The notes below the pieces were generated by a model, which made no database searches, was not told the origin of the DNA, and saw nothing but the letters and a program-made list of their open reading frames with translations. DNA of 64,000 nt from Sipunculus nudus (Eukaryota > Annelida > Sipuncula > Golfingiida > Sipunculidae), in NCBI GenBank assembly GCA_026874595.1, contig CM049313.1, positions 54,152,659-54,216,658 on the forward strand, in the 5' to 3' direction. Below, piece by piece: positions 59,352 through 64,000 of the stretch (within the stretch, counting starts at the first letter, position 1; each line of letters begins with the position of its first letter). The position numbers and the translations under genes are program-made.

Positions 59352-59933
59352 TCACTATACGTGGTTGATACCCGATGAACCTGTTTAAGTAACATCTTTA
59401 TCTCTCCTTATACAATTCATTGCTGCGGACATGTCAGGCGTAATTTTGAAGGGTTATATTAGGGTGTTATCAATAATGTGGTGGATATGTCCCGCACCCA
59501 TACATGATGTCACGTTAGACTATCCAGAGATGTACACTAAAGCGTTCTCAGAAATTCAGCCCGCATGTCTCAGAGTTTCAACGACTGTTATGCGTCTGTA
59601 TCAGCCCCGGAAAATCAAATCGTGAGACGTTTCTTTGCCAACCTCTGGTATTTTTTTTTGTTTGTTTCAGTGGGCATTTGTATTCACACGTAGCCTCTGA
59701 CACTTATTTTGGCTCAGATTTCTGCTAAACTAAATTCAAATGCAACGGTCAAAAAGTTCAATTTTTTTGTCCTGAAATGAAGGAAATTTCTCTGCAAATT
59801 AACACATTGATTATGAGCGAATATACACTGAAAATGGTATACGTGAAATAAATTTTATTAATTTGTTACCTTCACTAGATATTAAATAATACAGGGATTA
59901 AGCATTTACTATTTAAACAAATATAACTTGTAT

Positions 59934-59938
<5 letters not shown>

Positions 59939-59998
<60 letters not shown>
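59939..59998. repeat. (TA)n microsatellite
   Basis: About 30 TA dinucleotides. Confidence 0.95.
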
Positions 59999-59999
<1 letters not shown>

Positions 60000-60289
60000 C
60001 TGGCAGGATGACCTCAGATTGACAGTGTTCCAATAGACATGTCCCACTGTATCAGATAAACGCCGTTCAGACGCTGGACGCCATGAAAATGCCGCTGATC
60101 AGATAACTGTTCAACTGACACAGACCCAGCTTTTTCAAATTATAACTTCTATTCTTACATATATATTAATTTACACCAATACCAAAATGCAGCACCACTT
60201 TTGTGGGACTTCGACGAAATGGGACTACTTTTAAGAGTGTTATTTAAAGCCACAATCCAATAACAACAAGTCTCTTTAACATGCTACCC

Positions 60290-62580
60290 TGCAAACAATA
60301 ATGCGTTCTAAAAACGTCCTCACAACATTTTAGTTAGGTTCGGATAACATTATTTTGAAACGTTCTGTGCACGCAAAAATGTATGGTTTTATGTACGGAC
60401 TGTGAACGTAAAATCAGACGTTCGTTGCCGTTGTTTTTATTACGTGTTTGCAACGTTTTATCAAGTCGTTGTAGTTATGTTAAGAATACGTCTAATAAAC
60501 GTTTGCTCCTAGTACAATGCTAACGTGTAAGCAACATTTCTGTTAAAACGTTCTGTGCACGCAAAAATGTATGGTTTTATGTACGGTTTGTGAACGTAAA
60601 ATCAAACGTTAGTTGTCGTAGTTTTTATAACGTGTTTGCAACGGTCATCAAGTCGTTGTAGTAATGTTAGGAAAACGTCTGATAAACGTTCGCTATTAGT
60701 ATAATGCTAACGTGTAAGCAACATTTCTGTTAAAACGTTCTGTGCACGCAAAAATGTATGGTTTTGTGTACGGACTTTGAACATAAAATCAAACGTTCGT
60801 TGTCGTAGTTTTTATAACGTGTTTGCAACGGTCATCAAGTCGTTGTAATTATGTTAAGAATACGCCTTATAAACGTTTGCTATAAGTATAATGCTAATAT
60901 GTAAGCAATATTTCTGTTAAAACGTTCTGTGCACGCAAAAATGTATGGTTTTATGTACGGACTGTGAACGTAAAATCAAACGTTCGTTGTCGTTGTTTTT
61001 ATTACGTGTTTGCAACGGTCATCAAGTCGTTGTAGTAATGTTAGGAAAACGTCTCATAAACGTTTGCTCCTAGTACAATGCTAATGTGTAAGCAACATTT
61101 CTGTTAAAACGTTCTGTGCACGCAAAAATGTATGGTTTTATGTACGGTCTGTGAACGTAAAATCAAACGTTCGTTGTCGTAGTTTTTATAACGTGTTTGC
61201 AACGGTCATCAAGTCGTTGTAGTAATGTTAGGAAAACGTCTGATAAACGTTCGCTATTAGTATAATGCTAACGTGTAAGCAACATTTCTGTTAAAACGTT
61301 CTGTGCACGCAAAAATGTATGGTTTTGTGTACGTACTTTGAACATAAAATCAAACGTTCGTCGTCGTTGTTTTCAGTACGTGTTTGCAACGGTCATCAAG
61401 TCGTTGTAATTATGTTAAGAATACGCCTTATAAACGTTTGCTATAAGAATAATGCTAATGTGTAAGCAACATTTCTGTTAAAACGTTCTGTGCACGCAAA
61501 AATGTATGGTTTTATGTACGGACTGTGAACGTAAAATCAAACGTTCGTTGTCGTTTTTATTACGTGTTTGCGACGTTCATCAAGTCGTTGTAGTAATGTT
61601 AGGAAAACGTCTCATAAACGTTTGCTGTTAGTATAATGCTAACGTGTAAGCAACATTTCTGTTAAAACGTTTTGTGCACGCAAAAATGTATGGTTTTGTG
61701 TACGGACTTTGAACCTAAAATAAAACGTTTGTTGTCGTTGTTTTTATTACGTTTTTGCAACGTTTCAAGTCGTTGTAGTTACGTTAAGAATACGTGTCAT
61801 AAACGTTTGGTCTTTGTATAATGCTAACGTGTAGGAAACATTTCCGTTAAAACGTTCTGTGCACGCAAAAATGTATGGTTTTATGTACGGACTTTGAACG
61901 CGAAGCCAAACGTTCTTTGTTGCGTTTTTATAACGTGTCCGCAAGGTTTCATATAATCGTTGCAGTAATGTTGGGAATACGTCTAACCAACGTTTGCTCT
62001 TAGTTATAATGATTACATGTAAGCAACGTTTCTGTTAAAACGTTCTTAGCACATACAAATGTATGGGTTTTTTTTGTACGGACTTTGAATGTAAATCCAA
62101 ACGTCCTTTGTCATCGTTTTTATTACGTGCCTGCAATGTTTCATTAAATCATTGTAGTTATGTTTGGAATACGTCTCACCGACGTTTGTTCTTAGGTATA
62201 ATGATAACATGTTAGAAACGTTTCTGTTAGAACGTTCTTAGCACATACTAATGTATGGTTTTATGTACGGACTTTGATCGTAAACCCTAACGTTCTTCAT
62301 AGTTTTTATTTCTTGTATGAAGTTTCACTTTATCTTTGTAGATACGCTGGGAATGTCTCATACATATTTGCTCTTAGTTTAATAAAGTGTTAGCAACATT
62401 TTTGATAACGTTCTTTGGTCACATAAATGTGGTTTTATCTACGGAATATTTAACGTAAGATAACACCTTCTTTGTCGACGATTTTCTCATGAATCTACAA
62501 CGTTTCACAATGTTGTTGCAGTTACGTTGGGAATACATCCCATCAATGTTTGCTCCTAAGTATAATGATAACATATTAAC
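60290..62580. repeat. 187-bp tandem satellite, about 12 units
   Basis: The block GTGCACGCAAAAATGTATGG recurs at 60367, 60555, 60742, 60929, 61116, 61303, 61490, 61674 and 61859, then in worn form near 62046, 62238 and 62415. Spacing is 187 bp (184-188 in the core, up to 192 at the right edge). Other constant blocks are AACGTTCTG, CAAGTCGTTGTAGT and TAATGCTAACGTGTAAGCAAC. AACGTT-type motifs occur several times per unit. The right-edge units are increasingly diverged, as expected where homogenisation fades. Confidence 0.93.
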
Positions 62581-63321
62581 GATATTCTTAAAACATAAAA
62601 AATGTATTGCTAAGGTACAAAAATACCGGAAAAGGGGAAAGTGCTCAATGCCTGTATACTCGACATATCCTAATATTTGTTTACTCGGAGTAAGTCCATT
62701 GAAAAATTGTCTATATCAAGTTAACATTAATTCTGTTAAACAGTTTCGAGTATTTTAACCAATATCTTGATGATTCAACAAGTTATCAACATGTTGACAA
62801 TTCTTATGATCTGTCACCGACCGTGTGAACCGGCATGATTAATCCACATACATTAATACATTTTAAAAGAAAGTACATTGTACTTTATTTATACAGCACA
62901 GAGTAGGCTTTCATATAACTGGTAATACTTCAGCTTCTGATTAGACCGCAGGTGTATTTTCCATTTCAGTCTGTGGAAGACATTTTCAATGAAGTGTTAA
63001 AATTGATGAGTGCATAGCTTTAATCATAAATCTGACCATGACAGTGGTTTCCAGTCATATCTATTGTTTTCCGGCAAAAAATAGGAGATCATCCATTTGT
63101 CAAATCCATTTACCAACAGAAAGGTACCAACCAAACGTTCTCTTCATGTATTCAACAAAATACTAAAAGACATTAAAATTATTTATTTATTATACAACAT
63201 AGTCAGAGTACTTGTAGTACTCTCAGAGTTCAAGTATTTCTGTGTGATACCATTCTTGGTCCCTCTCAGCCTTTCTTCTTTCAGGTTTTACACGGCCTGT
63301 AAAAGAAAAGTAAGTTAATTG

Positions 63322-63358
<37 letters not shown>

Positions 63359-64000
63359 CAATTACTTTAAATCGACTTCATCTATTTTGTATTCAGTAAT
63401 TTCATAAGAGCATTGTTAAAGTTGCTCGTACTCTTCAAGTATTGGGAACAATACAAATCCTATTTATATATATATTTATTAATATATATTTATAGTCCAA
63501 TACTAATTTAATGGCAGGAAAACATAGCATTCCTGCAAACTGTCTTACAGGACCCCCTTCCCCTTTATTCATGCATAACAACATACAGCGAACAACTATG
63601 GGTGTTTCTACACTGAAAGAAGTCACCCAGGCATCATTCCAGCTGACTGATATATTGGTACTGGCTACAATATTTTTCGTATTGGTTGTCTTGAGGAACT
63701 CTACAAATTCTGTAAAATAAGCCAAAAAGGCCATAGTGACCTTATCACCCATGTGGTGATCCAATGATTACAATTAGTGCCCTGCAATACATCCAAATTC
63801 CACAGGTTGAGTGAATGAAAATTTGTAACAGAAATTTAAACGCATGGATCTCAACTTGTAATTAATGGATTAGTAATTTCAATAAATGAGTTAATACTAT
63901 TCTGTCCAAAAAGTGTGAAATGGGCAAAATGATAATTTAAAAAAAATTGATATGGTCAATCTCTACCCAGGTCTGAAAAAAAGAATGTCCGAGGTTAAAA
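62581..64000. other. No gene recognised; right end of window
   Basis: Contains (TA)n at 63326-63354. A 109-codon frame at 63435-63764 minus (with FLAYFTEFVEFLKTTNTKN and SVSWNDAWVTSFSVETPIV) has protein-like composition but no domain I recognise, and an overlapping plus-strand frame also exists. It could be an exon or a transposon relic. Confidence 0.35.

Noticed and set aside
63435-63764. Possible exon with FLAYFTEFVEFLK
   Set aside because: No recognisable domain and a competing plus-strand frame, so not called as a gene.

Overview
This is AT-rich, repeat-laden eukaryotic DNA, most likely from a marine invertebrate and probably a bivalve mollusc (an inference, not proven). The reasons are long gene-poor stretches, spliced exons with GT/AG borders, (TA)n microsatellites, many long poly-G/poly-C tracts, and interspersed repeats of a style common in bivalve genomes (GTCCGTCCGT-rich and TGACCTTGACCTTGAA-bearing elements). 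No prokaryotic, organellar or viral gene organisation is seen.

Protein-coding content is small. (1) A C-type lectin domain is split over two exons on the minus strand (6394-6194 and 5198-4975); the intron phases match and the stop codon is present. (2) Three diverged ubiquitin-like loci lie on the minus strand at 13.0, 17.9 and 24.1 kb. Each has a 3' splice site just before the ATG, as in polyubiquitin genes with a leader intron. The first has a one-base frameshift. The second has an intact domain followed by a decayed second unit. The third has an intact domain followed by a twice-frameshifted second unit. All three share the same departures from ubiquitin (P37E, F45Y, S65A, loss of R74), so they descend from one already-diverged ancestor. 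(3) The first coding exon of an SLC22-type (major facilitator) transporter lies on the plus strand at 44027-44168 with a clean splice donor; no later exon was recognised.

The rest is mobile and repetitive DNA, from left to right: a 5'-truncated L1/Tx1-like LINE with target-site duplication (364-2546); dispersed repeat families called A, B and C here; two related LTRs (one a solo LTR of 811 bp with a 5-bp target duplication) whose promoters share a GAAnnTTC box 24 bp upstream of the TATA box; a tandem-unit repeat at 27.2-28.5 kb; a 26-bp-arm hairpin at 31.9 kb; a non-autonomous pogo/Tigger-like element (32790-33947) with TA duplication; a cluster of ATCGGACAC motifs (37.1-38.3 kb); a foldback/MITE-like element (49117-49533); two inverted copies of an element carrying a 21-bp CpG-rich minisatellite (54564-55336 and 58177-59207); and a 187-bp satellite with a three-unit higher-order period (60.3-62.6 kb).

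The genes do not form an operon-like system. The most notable items are the diverged ubiquitin array, the inverted minisatellite pair and the satellite with higher-order structure. Homologies were read by eye from translations and motifs; no database search was run. Identity counts and repeat periods were counted by hand.
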